64,000 nucleotides of DNA from Penelope pileata (Eukaryota > Chordata > Aves > Galliformes > Cracidae). Below are positions 13,701 through 28,200 of this stretch, piece by piece. Under the pieces are notes generated by a model, which worked only from the letters and a program-made list of their open reading frames with translations, had not been told where the DNA came from and did no database searches. The position numbers and the translations under genes are program-made. How positions within the stretch are numbered: the stretch's first letter is position 1; each line of letters starts with the position of its first letter. The DNA is taken from contig WBMW01004128.1 of NCBI GenBank assembly GCA_013396635.1, positions 516,336 through 580,335 of the forward strand, written 5' to 3'.

Positions 13701-16700
13701 CAGGATGTGCTGCAAAAGCCTAACTTGCCAGCAAGTGCTAATCTGGTTACTCTGGGTAACAAACAAAAACTTTAAGGAAAATCAGGCAGCAAGAAGGCGA
13801 ACTTTAATTCCACCTGGTGTTCTGGGTGGGTATCTCCTAATTTCCAGCGAGGCCTTTGCAGAGCTGGGGCACGCAGCCGTGCCCTCCCGTGGCATCACCT
13901 CCACCAGCTCCGTGCCGCGTGAGTCAGGGTTTCTGTTTCCCTCTGAGCACTGAGTCACTCCTTCTGCTGTGGGTGCCCAGGCTTCATGGCTCTGCGTGGC
14001 AGGAGCGCTCTTGGTCCTTCCTTGTTCCCATGTCAGGGGTGTTTATTTCCACTGGCTTTGTAGCTTTGACCGCCTTGGAGATGCTCCCCGGTCAGTGCTG
14101 ATGCCCTGGTGGTGGACAGGGCTCTGCTGGGAGAGCAGCGAGATTCAGACACTGCTCAGATGAAGCTTGAACTTGTAACTTTCCAGCTCAAGTTTAATAG
14201 ATCGCCTTTAATTTTATACCTGCAAATGCACTTTTATTTTTTCCTATGGAAGATAAATATTTTTATCTCAGGAATTCTTATCTGCTGTTTCCAGATGTGC
14301 AGGGCGGCCCTCTGGTGTGGGGCAGGCTGTGCCCGGCCCCCAGGCTGGGTGCTCAGGGAGACGGGAGTGAGTGAAATGCGTGCTGCTATAAAACACTCCC
14401 GGGAGAGGAGGGCTGTGCAATAAACTTGTAAAATGTCATAGCAAGGGAGGCATTGCAATGAACGTATCTGGGATAAAAGTTACCATCTTCCTGTCTGAGA
14501 GCTCTTGGTGGCTGTGCTTGGAGTGAGCTAAGGCAATGACGTCTGGCCGTGCCCTCCCCACAGAGAAAATGGCAGCAGCATCTGTGACACGGCACATTTC
14601 AGGTCAGGAACACTCCTTGCTATATTAAGGGAGGTTTTACAGGAGCTCAGTACTCACCCTCCTCGTTACGGGGGTGATTACAGCTGTGCCATGCAATCGT
14701 TTCGTTCTGCTGTTAGTGTCGATGTTCTAACGTTTCTGACTTTTAGCTGAGCAGTACCAGCCCTCACGTGTAGGAGTTCTGCCCTAAGGTTGTCCCACCC
14801 CGTGGGGCAGCAGGAGCCTCCCGGCCCCAGGAGCCATCCCTGGCTCGTTGCCGCCCCGTTTGGCGTTGGGGCACCGGGAGAGCTCAGTCCTGCACAGCAG
14901 CCCGGTCCCAAACCGGCTCAGGGCCTGCCAGCATGAGGGGGGCTCGGCATGCTTTCCCCTTCAGTACCAGCCTGCAGGGACGTGGCTCTGTGGATGAACT
15001 CTGGCTGTTTTGACGGCACCAAGAGCAGCTGTTGCCCCTGTGCCACCTCTGTGCTGCTCTCCTGCAGCTGCCGGCAGCTCCGGTGCAGGAGGCACTGCTC
15101 CGCGTGCTCCCAGCTGCGGGCTGGGCGACAGCAGGTAACACCCAGCGAGGGAGAAGCAGTGAGAAAAGTTCTGCTGCTTCCCATAAGATTGCTAACTCTT
15201 GGATGAGCTGGCAGAGGGAAGCAGCAGCCCCCAGAGCTGCGGTCAGAGGTGAGCTCCAGGCTGAGAGCAGCAGCACCCTGCTGCAGGGGGAGGTGGCACC
15301 CCGGGGGCTGCTGCTGGCCCTGCCCACGGCTCGGGGGGAAGCTGGGGCCTGGTGCTGGCACCTGGTCGGTTTTTCTGCTGGATGACAGCGGTCACTGCAA
15401 AACAATGTTACTTGGTGGCTCTTCCTGGCTCCCTTATTAAAGGTGGAATGTGGGCCTGCAGGAAGGGTGGGGCCTTCCCTCTGCGTTTCCAAACCTAACC
15501 TCATCGAGGCTTTGCTGAAGTGATGCTGGCCTGGGGATGGGAGCAGCAGCCCCTGCCCTTGGAGATGTGGATTTCCCAAATATTTGATAAGGAACCACGT
15601 GGGTGAAGGGGGCTGGAGGTAAATGCGTGAGAATTGGTTTGCACCACATGTAACAAAATGCAGACTGCAGGTGTCTGGGTGTGAAACAAACACTTCCCTC
15701 CGAGGTGGCCGTTTCATGTCCTAAAGCTGCCTGCTGGTTAACGCTGTGTGCTCTGCTGCAGTGCCAGAGCTCCTCGGTCGGTGTCTGTTTCATCCCACGT
15801 AAATACAGAAAAGTGGGTCAGCGGAGAGGGTGCACGGACACTGACATACCTTGCTCTAATTTGTTCCTCTTCACTGAGCCAAATCAAGGGCTGGAGATCT
15901 ATAAATGGGAGTCGGCGTAAACGTTAATTACAAAATGTAGATATAAGAAACCAGGTGCATTTTTTCTTAAACAGATTTCTAGGCAAAAGGAGGAAACTGA
16001 GCTCTGGGTGTACGTGAGGAAAGGGAGCAGGCTGCCCTCCCATCACGCTCGCTGTGCTCTGTGTGCATTTAGTCACTGTGTCCAGGAGCAGTGCTTTCCA
16101 GGTGGCCCTGGGAAGGTGGAGTCCCCAGGAAGCTGGCTGCTGGAGCAGAGCTGGAGTGCTCCAACTACAAAACCTTAACGTTGGTGGAACTGCTAATAGT
16201 TGTTCTTAAATAGCAAAATCAAATGGCTTCAGGTAGGCTGTCTTATTGAGAAGTGGTGTTGGGCTCTGCATTCTGTGCCCACTCACCCTGGGGCACAGGA
16301 ACTACCCAGCGGTGTTTGGTGGGTGCCCGTCTGTGTGCACTGAGACACTTCTGAGCAATCTGCTGCTCGTAAACACCAGGCCAGTCTAGGATGTGCCAGG
16401 CTGGGTACAAAGCTGGAAGCACATCGTTTGGTGGCACACGTGTGGTTTTCCTGGGAGATAGGACTGAAAGCGAAAAGTGTCCATTCACCCATGGGGAACT
16501 GAGACGAGAATGGTGCTGGCAGCTGGGGGCCCTGCTAGCCATGAGAAGTACAGCCCTTTCATCAACAGTACCAGCTTGTTTTTAGACATCTGGATGGCTT
16601 GTCCTTCATGTAGTCTGTTGAAGGACAGAGGGCTCTGGCTGCTCCAGAGTTTTTGGCTTTGTGTGGAAGTCACAGCACCTTGTTCCCACAGATACTGAGC

Positions 16701-18264
16701 AGTGTGCTTCCACCAGCTCAGCTGCCTGACGTGGGTGCCAGTTGCCACTGCAGCTCAGGCTGTGCTTACAGTGAGCACCCTCTACAAAATCTCTTCAAGA
16801 ATGTGCTGCCGTAACTGGAGCATTTCCAGTTCTTTGTAGCTTCCAGAGGGATTTTGCAAGAGCGCAAACCTGATCGTTAACCTCAGCAATCAGCCGACTG
16901 CCCTCTAGCAGGATAGTTCTGGTCAGGCACGCTGCTCGCGGTGTGGAAGGTAAGTTTTGCAGTCTTCTGTGTGTTTTCCTAAGCAAATAAATACTACAGT
17001 TCTTCCAGTTTACTATCAAAGTATTTATGGCTTTTATCTTGTTGAGGTTTTGAGCATTACTGTATTCTGGTGTTTAATTATTGAACACTTTATGGTTCAC
17101 CAATAGTTCAAGCAGATAATCTGCCATGAAATTGAAGTCAAATACCTTTGAAAAAAATCAAGTGGACAAATGTTGTCTTTGGGGACACTTGGCATGTTTA
17201 GCCGATGAAGCTTCATCCATAGAATGGACATTCTGCACGCGGTCAGCCTTACAATGTTATGAAACAGATTTTAAGGTCAGAAGGGATGCAGTGTAGTCAA
17301 CAAACTGACAGAGCAGGAGGATCCACTTTCTGATCAAGAAAACTAAGCACAGGGGAACCTCAAAGTCCCCTGCAGCAACAGACAGCAACAGCAAACAGCC
17401 CAGCGGAGAACGTCGCGGGTTGACTGACTTCGTGTTGTAGAGGAAGCAGAGGTACCCGAAAGCAGTGTTACAGCAAAAGGTTGGCACCAAACAAATCTGA
17501 TTCAACATTAAACAACTGAAAGTTTATACACAAACTGGGAAGGGAAAAAGGTGTGGAATTATGTGCTAGAAGTTGAGAGTGGACCTTTACTGGGAATGCT
17601 ATTAACTTCTGATACTTCTTTTGCAGTAAAAATAATAAAGCAGTAGTAAAGATTTAGGGAATCCAGCAAAACGAGGCCATGGGAGGTTTTGATGAAGGTT
17701 GTGTTGGTGGACAATTAAGGGAAGGTGGTCAGGCTTCTGTTTGTGCTGGTTACCAACTGATAAAACTCTGCAGTAGTAAAATATGAAAAGATGAAGCTGG
17801 CTGTCCTACAGATCTCGTTGTATTCCTTTGCCTTCGGTGAATCGATACCATTACCTGTTTAGCAGCATGGAATTAAATTCAAGTTGCCTTGATACACCTT
17901 TGCATTTAAGGAATGTTCTTCAGGGTTCTAGTTGCAGTGCTGGGCCGTGTGTGGTTGGACATACCTTTGTGCTGGGTGCAGCGGGGCTGTGCTGCGGGCT
18001 GGCAGTGCTGGGCTGCTGGGCCTTCCCCAGCGCTCGCTGCTGGACGGGCCATTGGGTTAGAGCCATTGGTGTGCCAGCCATAGGGCCATTGGTGTGCCAT
18101 AGGTGCCAGCGCTGCCGGCGGCACTGGGAGCGTGGTGCTGGTTGCAGCAGCGGTCAAAATGGGATTATAACTCACAGCCGAGCGGATTTTATTAAAAGCA
18201 CTGTAGTGATTTCTGCCCCCAAACACGCTAATTTGTCTGACAGTGTTCTTTTTTCCTCACCTAG

Positions 18265-21200
18265 GGCTGAGAAGACGGAGGTGCTCAGTGAAGACCTGTT
18301 GCAGGTATCGTAACGCTGTCAATATGTACTCCTAAAATACTGTTTGTGAAGTTCGAGCCTTCTGACTTCTGTGAAGCACATAATATGGAACAAAGAAATC
18401 CTGTCTGGTGGAGCATGGTGAGCGGGGAAGGAGCGCTGATGAGGCACAGCTGGTCTCTGTCTTCGTTTGTGCTCCTCTCGACGAGGGCATCCTGGGTCTT
18501 GGGAGGTGGCAACAGGATGCCAACAGATAACGTCATTTTTTCTAAAAGTTTGGAATTGTTCTAAGTGTACAAATGCTTCCAGTTTAGCTTGCAGTGTTTG
18601 TTCTCAGACTTGTCACGCTGACATTTGTTTGCAGACTTGTCATCTTTTTACAAGTGTGCCAGCTAGTCAAACGTTAGCTTCGTGGTGGAATTCTCACTGC
18701 CACTGTTAGATTACAAGGTTGACTGATTACATGAAAAATTTGACTTCAGACTTGTTCTTCTACATAGTTCTCTTCCTTTGGTCATTTTGTGAAAGACTCT
18801 TTAGAAAAACCAAAAGGCAGATGGATTGACAGGGGAGTCAGATCTGCCAGCTGCTTGGTCAGACGTCGGTGCCGTGGTTATTTCAAGTCAGTTACAAAGC
18901 ATCTCAGTATGTGAGGTTCAAGACCTGTGTAGGAAACACAGAGGCCAAACAAATGAGGTGTTACTTTTATTTCATCTCTCTCCAGCTGTTAGGATTAAAG
19001 TAGAAGGTGAGAGAATGTATCGGCTTCAAAACTTGAATTCAGCTAGAACATGAAGTCATCCTGAGCAATGGTGAAATGCTCTGACCTGAGACGCTTCACC
19101 CAGCCTCCCAGGGGAGTGCTCTGTTTGAACCACAGCTATCTCAGCAGCTTGACAGCACTGTTCTTAATTTCTGAAGGAGTTTGTACAATGAAGTGGCAGA
19201 AGGGATGTTAGAACACCTTGATAGCCTGCGAGGGCCCATCTGTTTCCTTGGTTAGCTGCAGAATAGTAACAAGAAGTGAAAGCCAAAAGCACTGCTGCTT
19301 GTTGCCAAAAAAATTTTGCAAGCAAGGCTTTCCCAGGCCCGGAGCAGACAGGCTACACCCAAGTGGAAGAATTTATTCACTTGTTTGTTTGCTCTTGGGG
19401 GCTCGTGGAGGGGAGAGAGGCTCCTATCTAACTGAAGAGCTTAAAAGCATAGCGCTGTTCATTTTGTAAGCATTCCAGTGTTCCTTTTTATATTTATCTC
19501 AGGCTTTGACATAGGATTGACATAGCTTTTTTTCCTGTTTTGTGAAGTACTCCATTTCAAGTATCTCTGTTAAATGTGTTCCTGTGTGAAGAGAAGCAAT
19601 ATAATTCAGTACTGGAAAGGCTTCTGCAACAGACCCACGTTGAGGAATGCTTTTGTACCTACAGTAAAGCAGTTTGCTGCTCGGTGCTGAAGATGCCCTC
19701 TGGCTGCAGACAGCGTGGCCTGTGGGTCACATTTTCCATTCTGAGGTAGCTTAGAGGAGATTAATGTCCTTCATGGTTTTCCTGACATCTTGGAGCTAGA
19801 AACCAGATCAGCAGAGAGTATATTATCATGAAGGTCTGGGGTCATGTTCCTCCTATCAATCTTCTGCCCTTTGGGTTTGGCATTCCGGCCGTCTGGAAGG
19901 AGGCTGTCAGGACTGCTGGCCCTGCAGAGCCTGCCAGCGGAGCCTGAGTGTGGCTGGCACAGGCTGGCAGCACGCTGGGGATGTGGGGTGGTTCTGGCAC
20001 AGGTTGCTGTGTTTCAGGTGTGGATGAGAACCCACGCTCAGTATTTTGACAAGTGTTAACTAGGTGACCTTGCAAAAATAAATACTTTCACAAATAGAGG
20101 CTGATTTGGAACGTGTTGGTAGCTTTGAGTCTTGATGATAACGCAATAGAAATTAATCTTCTTAGCTGCAACAGCAAACTGCAAGCAGTACCACCTTCTT
20201 CATGTACCCTTATGGGCTTTTTTGAAATGGACTGCATTTTGAGATTCTGTGCCCTGTAAATAAGAGGCAGCGTCTTCTGCTTCCAGAGCAGGCCTTCTTG
20301 GGCAGTCTGCACCTTACTCTACTAAAATAGATCTTACAAAGCTTTTTTTGCAGCTCAGCTTGGATTCATCTTACGTCTGTCAAGAGCTGTTAGTCCTGTT
20401 AGTGCCCTGTGTACCGGCGAGGCTGCAGCCTCCTGCACTGCTCCTGCAGCCTGGGCTGGAGCACGGCACTGAAGGGAGCCGGGGAGCCAGCGCTGTGCCC
20501 GCTCCTGCACCCAGGGCAGGGCTGCCCCGCTAGCAGCAGGGCTCACAGAGCCTGCCTGGGCCTCCCTCACAGCTTCTCCCAGTCCATGTCCATGTCGGCT
20601 CCTCTCTGCTGGAGCTCCTGTCTCTGTTAGCACTGCAGTTGGCACTGCTTGCTTTTGCTGGGTCCTAATTGCGTCCTTCCCACCGCAGCTGCATGGGGCT
20701 ATACGTATCCCATCCCAGTGGTTGCTGCCCGTAAGTGCAAAGTAAGCTTGTGGGGAGGGAAAATTGTGGCAGTCTTACCTGGATGCATATTGTTCTAGAT
20801 GTGAGTTTATGGAATTTCTTGTTCGTTAGGATGTGGCATATTTTTGCTGCCAGGCACTTCTGCTAAGCATCTGAACTTCTTTGTAAGCCGTAGAACTTGA
20901 GAAATAAGCAAGCCAGAACTAAATGTGATATAGGAGGAAGATTTTCTGCTGAGGGCAAGAAAATCACTTCTGTTTCTTGTTTTCTTTTCCTCCTCTCTCC
21001 CCCTTCCGCCCACTAGATTGAGAGACGTCTTGACACTGTGAGATCTGTTTTCCACACCGCACAGAAAAGATTAATTGCGTGTTTTCAGGGCCAGCATGGT
21101 ACAGATCCTGATAAGAGACACGTGAGTACAAGTGCCCTTTGAGTTGCCTTCTGAGACTGCTCTGGATATGGCCTGGCCTCCATTCGGATCAGTGACTGTG

Positions 21201-24200
21201 CCTTAAGTTATCCGACAGAGGAGTGGCTGTAAAACTCATCTCACGTGTTGACGTGATTTGGTAAAATGCTAGCTGTGATTTGCCATCCAGATATAACAAC
21301 ATGAACTTGGAATACCTTAATAATGTCAGGACACTCATTTCTCTAGTGTGCTGAGTACTTACAGCTTTCATAAGAGCTAAGAAAAGACGATACTCTGCCA
21401 CGCCAGTCAAACTCCTCATGTTTGGAATTACCTTTGAGCACTGAGGTCTCAGATGAACTGTAAACCTTCTGTGCACACTTGATTTCTGCTCCTTAACTTT
21501 CTTTAGCAAAGCCTTAGGAAGGTTTTCTTGATGCATTACAACCAGAAACGATTAACATTCAAGTTTTCTCCTTTTATTGAAAAATAATCCTTCTGTAAAC
21601 AGGGGCACAGAGAAGGAACTTCTGCAGGGAGATGAACGAGCTAATTGCATTAATCTCAAGTTAAAGCTCTTTACTGCTCTTACAGTAGTTGGAGAAGGAT
21701 TTGGGTCAGCTATTCCAACTAAGAGAAAACTGCTTTTCACAGTATCTGAGAACATGAATCTTGAGGCTTGAAACTTCTTGTGACTTGGCATTTTCTTAAA
21801 GTCAAAGAATGAGATGCATATGTGTATAATAGAAACCATATGGAAGAAGAGAAAAGTTTATAGGGAATATACTGGAGGAGCTGGAAAAGGTGAATAGCAT
21901 TAAGTAAACTAAGCACTGTTCCTTCTGTTCCATAGAAAAAGCTTCCTCTAACAGCTCTTGCTCAAAATATGCAAGAAGGATCTGCCCAGCTAAGTGACGA
22001 AACTCTGTTGGGGTAAGTATCTGACTTTCTTTGTAAGTTGTAGTCTGTCACTTTATTGCTTGCAGAGCCTTAATTAGAGACTTCATGTACACAAAGGCTG
22101 TTTTCAACCTAATGGGATAAATATTTCCAGATTCCTTCTCTAATGCTTAGGAAGAAAAAGTGAGCACGCGTTTCCTTTGGAGTGTTACTGGGGGCAAATG
22201 TTAGGCTTGCTCTGACTTGCGTTCCAGGGAATTCTGATATTCTGCTATTGTAAAAGCTTTTGAAAATTAGCTTTTGTCCTTGTGGTTTGATAAAATGATT
22301 ATCTCAATTTCAAGTTCAAAATCTAGTATAAATACTGTGTTCTGCAGATTGGCATCAATGGCATTACTTGAAAATTGAAGCCAATTTTTTATCCTGGCAT
22401 AGTGCATATTTGCAATGTAGGAAAGTGGATAAAACAAGTGAAAATCAATATGCTGATTCCCAAAGCAACTGTTTCTTTGTTGCTGATGGATATTCTGTTG
22501 GAGGCAGTGTGGAACAACCCAAAAACGTTTGTGTGCATTTTTGTGAGCTGCTGCTTGAAATTTAAACACATAAAAATTATAAGAAGAACAATTCTCCTTA
22601 GAACAAGCTTGAAGCAAAGGTCAAAAATATGATTTTGGAACCTGCGACTGCTTCCTGTTGATTACCTGGCATTCTGATTTTAAGACTTTTTTTGTATTAA
22701 AATGACTTAGGAGAAAATTAAATACTGCATTGAGTAATTTTTCTGTCTGGTAAGATGGAAGGATGAGCTTCGTAGTAAATACTAACTTCTCCGTTCTTGG
22801 GGCCAGTCTAGTCATCTAGATGACTTAAAGCTTCCAAAAATATTATACTGGCTAAGGAATTACAGATAGCAAGGGTTTAATAACACTCCTTGCCTATACC
22901 GAATTTGCCAGTGGCCCCACAGAACAGCTTGGTTTTGTGCCATTAGGTCAGGACTTGCTTTGTGCAATGCAAAGCTTTCCAAAAGGGCAGCAAGGAACAA
23001 AGAGCTGCAGTTGTTGTTTCCAATCTTTCTTATTTGGTCAATAGTAACTCTCATTTCCTACAATTCTTAAAGGAGAATGCTAGATACGTGTGGCGATGCA
23101 GAGAATAAACTGGCATTGGAGCTCTCTCAGCATGAAGTACAGATTGAGAAAGAAATTTTAGAGCCACTGAGCACGCTGACAGAGGTAAGTCACTTCAGCC
23201 TGGCTAGTGAAAAAAAATCTGGATTTTTATTTATAAACAGAGCAAAAAGGGTTTATCTCATTGGTAATAATAAAACTGTTTTAAGTAGTCGTGTTAATGG
23301 TGACAGGGGGACAAGAAATCTACAAAATGTAGCTTGCTACACAATTTAAATGTCTGCCTTGAATTCTAGGTAGATATCCCTAACATTCAGAAGCAGAGGA
23401 AGCAACTTGCAAAGTTGGTTTTGGACTGGGATTCTGCTAGGGGAAGGTAAGAAATAATTTTAAATACTGCATCCTTCTCTATTCAGGTTAACTTCTTGTT
23501 GGCATCTGATGCTGGTATTTGCTTCTGAAATGCTACTGTGTGCATGTTAATACTTTGCCAAGAAAAAGAGAGAGAGAACCTTAAGTGTTTCAGGAAGGGA
23601 CTCCTGACTGCTAGGTCCAAGCAGAATCACAACTGTGGAGCTCTTACGTGTATGTTTTCTTGGAAAAATGCTGAAAGCTTGTCTTCTTCCCAGTTGATTT
23701 GTCAAATTAGAATCCTATTCCTTACTTTGCCGTGTCAAGTGCTTTTAGAGCACTGTATTGAACATGATTCTTTGAACCATCTCATGGCTAGAGGCCTATG
23801 TTGCCAGACTTTTCCTTAAAGATAAATACATGGGCTTGAAGTTTCCTGTCAAAAGAAAACAATTTTAGAAGGGAGCCATAAATGCAGATTCCTGATTAAT
23901 GCTAGATTTCACCAAATGACTGAAGCTGTTCTTCCACAGATACAACCAAGCCCACAAGACTTCAGGAACAAATTTTCAAATGCATCCTTCAAAAATAGAT
24001 TCTCTCAAAGAAGAGATGGATGAAGCTGGAAATAAAGTCGAACAATGCAAGGTATAACAAGAGGAGTCTCTGTCCTTTTACATACCTCTCATTAGCAGCA
24101 GCAGCAATCAGAGTATGGCTGCTTCCATAACCCTGCTCGTGGAACTAGCTGTCTGCTTGTTGTAGTCACAAGTTGTGTGGCTGTTAATAAACTGTATGTA

Positions 24201-25286
24201 TGAAAGGGCTAGCTGAACAATGAAGAGCTTTGATTTAAGTGGAACTTTGTTTTTAAAGATGAATATTTGATGTTACTTGCTGTTTTAATCTGAAACAATT
24301 ATAAGAAGGAACTGTCTTAGCTGTGACTCAAATGTTCAGGGTGTCTGTGTCAAGCCACCAAGTAGCCAGGAAGTGTGAGCGTAGCTCTCAGCAGTTCACG
24401 TTCAGTTTCACCTTTCAGTTGTTGAATGCTGCATTATGATGCGCTTGAACTGAGACTCCATAACCTTTTAGTAGTACTTGTTTTTTCATTCCAAAGTAGG
24501 CTGTAAATAATATTGCCACACAATCCAACTACTGACTTCAGTGGCCGACTTATTTGCTACATTAAGCAGATGTTTTGAGTAAATTTTGCTTGAAAGAAAA
24601 TGAACAGTGTGATCTTAAAGCATGTTACCAACTATTCAGAAATGAGCTGCACTCTTGCATGCACTTTCCCTAGAAATAGAAGAATATAGATTCTATATTG
24701 TGTTCACACGTGCACACAGTTTGGAAATGCTGCCTAGGAATACCTGCTTGTAGTGCTGAGGAAAAGCTTGGAATTGCCACTAGGTCATCCCATAAACCCA
24801 TTTGGAGCTTACCACTTAGGTACAGCAGAGTGGGTGGATCGCTGGTTTTCTCTGCAGCCTGAATCAATAGTTCAGACGTACTGCAGGCAAAATAAATGTG
24901 CATACTGTCTTTGTGTATGAGTGGAAATAGCTTTGTAAATTTCATCTGCTATTTTACATGCTTTTCTTTTTCAAAGGATCAACTAGCAGCAGACATGTAT
25001 AACTTTGTGTCCAAAGAAGGGGAATATGCTAAATTCTTTGTTATGGTGAGTATTTTTTCAGTTTGACTTTGACTGCAGCAGGTATGTGCACAGACACTCG
25101 ATTCTCAGAGTACATTTTCTGTGCTAAACCTTCTAGTCTTGTGTTATGTGCTCATCAGAAGCTAATGCTCTTTTTGTTTTTTAAAATGTGGCTTCTGTTC
25201 TCAGTTATTAGAAGCACAAGCAGATTACCATAGAAAAGCATTAACAGTCATAGAAAAGGTCCTACCCGAAATTCAAGCCCATCAAG
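18265..25286 (+). other. ARHGAP17: ARHGAP17 BAR-domain exons (exons 2-9)
   Basis: Eight exons encode roughly residues 18-243 (human-style numbering, assuming 18 codons in exon 1). They are helical and rich in Glu, Lys and Gln, as expected for a BAR dimer that binds curved membrane: segments such as AEKTEVLSEDLLQ, KKLPLTALAQNMQEGS, LALELSQHEVQIEKE and LAADMYNFVSKEGEYAKFF follow in the human order. Introns between them are 0.2-2.7 kb and I see no further coding sequence in them. A few residues differ from human, mostly conservatively. Confidence 0.93.
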
Positions 25287-28200
25287 GTAAAGTAACCTGT
25301 GCTCTGGCTGATGCTTCTCCTTGCCTGTGCCACCTATGCACAATATTCTCCTCCTTTATCTTGATTCTTTTGCATGCAGACTTATTTAATAAGGTCATCT
25401 TGATCTTCTTAACAGTTCTACATTCCCAAGCATAATTCCATCTTTGCTGTATTTTCTGGAGTTCTCCAGCCATATTTTAACGCGCTAATAAAATGCTAAG
25501 GATCTGCCTCATACCCAAGAGGGTAAAGGAAGGATTTTTCTGTTTATCTTGTGACCTTTTGCTAATTCTTACCTGACTCTTCCAGACAATGAGAATTTCT
25601 TTGTGTTTTAGGAACTTCAGGGTCTTTGTTTCTTGAATGACAGTAGGCAATTAGCAGAAAAGCTCCCCAGATTCTAAGGAGTGTGACTTTTTTCCCTCTC
25701 CTGTGCAATCTTTTTCCCCAGTGTGCACGCTGCACTGCTCACTTTGCTGTGTTGAATGTCAGCAGTTCAGGAGCTAGTAAGACAGCTACATCTCTTCCCC
25801 TTGCTGCTAAGCTTTTTGTTGTCAGCGTAAATTAAGGAGAGCCAGTCATGGTTTGGTATGAAGATGCACTGTGTGCTGTTGAAATTACTACCCTAAATAC
25901 TGCCTGTACTGTTTCTTAATCTGCTAATTACTTTGAACAAGAAGGAGGTAGAACAAAGTCTGAGTGAAATGCGTTGAGCTGAACAAGAGCCCAGTACCTT
26001 CCATTGCGGACCTCGTGCAAATTGTAAAAAGATGAACCAGTAAACTAAAGATACCGAGAACTAGGAGCATCTTGCTGAAACATGATAGAGAATATCTGTT
26101 CTCTGTAGATCCAGTGAAAGGCAAGGTAACACAAACCAATGGTGCTTACGCAGCGCTGGGGCTGCGCTATGGGTGTGTGAAGGGTTTTGTTTACGAGATA
26201 GAGATCCAACTGGTTTCTTGTTTTTGTTGCTTAGCTGCTTTGTGCAAAGCTTTTCCTATGGTGAGTGCTTCAGGACTGATCAGCCTTCCTTAGAAAGCAC
26301 GCCTGGAGGGGCACAGCCTGAATGGCCCAGTGTCTTAAGGTGTAAGCTAGGATGTGACTTGAGTTGTTCCTGGCTGCGGTGAAATTGCTGCGACTTTGAA
26401 CAACTCTTCAGATTTCTTTACCTTATGTTTGCTGTAAGTTGCAAAACTGGTGAAAAGAGCGTGGCCCTCTCGTGGCACATTACTGAACGAGAGGAACTAA
26501 AGCCATGTGAGGGGATGTGGTTGATATGGTAAATGCTCTGCAGAAATGCATGGTGTCTTTGGAGGACTCTTTCAGCATCTTAACCTTTTTTTCATAAGAA
26601 TGCGTCTTTACTAACAGTTAATAGCACTTTACATCTGCATTTTTCAATTAAAACAGCAAAAGTAATGGGTGAGAAATGACTTGTAGGAAACATTCACATT
26701 CAGTTTGGAGGAACTTCTACCAATTTTGACTTTTAAAGCTAAGAAACAAACAAGAGAAATTGAATTGAGAATCAGTACAAGTGTTAGCGATGCACTGCTA
26801 ATGTGGGCATTCTAATTGTGAGGTTGTTAACACCCCTTTTAAGCTGCTGATTTTAAAATCAGCAATAAACAATGTTAACAGCTCAGTTTATATCTACCTT
26901 AAATACAGTTAAAACTGAGGTCAGCCCAGGTCCTGCAATCAGAGCGAAGGTTTTCTCAAAGATTCCTGTAAACCTCAGTGTTTTAGCATCTTGGCAAATT
27001 AGAATTAGTGTAATTGTCAGCCATGTGTGCTGGGACGTGCACTTTCAGTTATACTTTCAGATGTGCATGTGGTATGCCATCCAGAAAGATGCAGAAGTAT
27101 TGTTTTATCAGGGGTACCAGCAGGCTCATTTTCTCTTTCCTCATCATATGAGGGACTTCACCAATCAAGTGCTGTAAAACTCCTACTGTGTTCTGAAAAT
27201 TTCTTAGCTGTGCTAGAGGCTTTCTTCTTTTCTTGCCTGGGATATAATTCAAGTGGTTGTTAGATATTTTGCTCAGCGTTTTGATACTCTTCAATTAGAC
27301 AAATGGACTGAAAAGCCAGCCTTTGGAACTCCATTAGAAGAGCATCTCAAGCGCAGCGGGCGTGAGATTGCAATCCCGATTGAAGCCTGTGTGATGATGC
27401 TGCTGGAGACGGGGATGAGGGAGGAGGTAGGTAACAGCAGATCGAGCTCTGATGAAGGAAAGGAAAAAAACTTAGTGAAACGCTTGGACTGGGGGCTGTG
27501 TCTGTACTTTCTAAGTTTACTTAATTTTGCTCGTTAATGTAGACGATAAATCTTTTGTGACATAAAGGCTTCAGCACTGTTTGGAGTATATTTGAGATGA
27601 GTGTGAGTAGAATGAAAAATGAGTGATAGACCGAGGGTGACGGGGGCTGAAACATGACGTGATGGCAGTGACACATCAGGAGCCAGCTGGGTCATTTCAG
27701 TGTGAGCTGAAGACACCGAGCTAAACTGCTCTGAGAGAGGCTCTCATAAAACTTACTGTTTTGTGCTTGTTACAGCATGTTGTTACCAGTCAAATACATT
27801 TTTATTTTTACTGTACAGGGCTTGTTCAGAATTGCTGCTGGAGCTTCCAAGTTAAAAAAGCTGAAAGCTGCCTTAGACTGTTCAACTTCCCAGCTTGATG
27901 AATTTTATTCAGATCCCCATGCTGTTGCAGGTACTATGAACGTTCTGAATCAAAACAGACTTAAATAGATAGAACACGTTTATTCTGTTCATTTAACTGT
28001 TGGCTCGCTGCAGATAAACCATGAATGGAAGTAAATTGCAAGTCCAGTTAATTGCATAACTTAACAGAGATAAGTATAGGGCACGTATGCTGAACACACT
28101 TTTTATATTTATATCTGCATGCCAGAGTGGTGTTTAAAATTCAGGTGATCATGGTAATTCCGGTATTGTTTCTTCTCCTGAGAGGTGTTAGTATGATCAA

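Larger units (their letters stand above)
1..18264 (+). other. ARHGAP17: ARHGAP17 intron 1 (3' part), no gene seen
   Basis: No coding exon is recognisable on either strand. Exon 1 of ARHGAP17 (start of the BAR helix) was looked for and not found, so the intron is longer than 18 kb. The open frames present are short or lie in GC-rich patches (about 9850-10560 and 14800-15400) and show no known domain. Contents that can be named are the repeats listed separately. Regulatory elements are likely in so large a first intron but cannot be pointed to from sequence alone. Confidence 0.8.

Noticed and set aside
14884..15717. 277-residue open frame on the minus strand in ARHGAP17 intron 1
   Set aside because: GC-rich patch, low-complexity Ser/Ala/Pro composition, no known domain and no splice context.
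1..18264. Search for ARHGAP17 exon 1 (MKKQFNRMKQ-type start)
   Set aside because: No matching reading frame with a donor was found on the plus strand, so exon 1 is placed outside the window.
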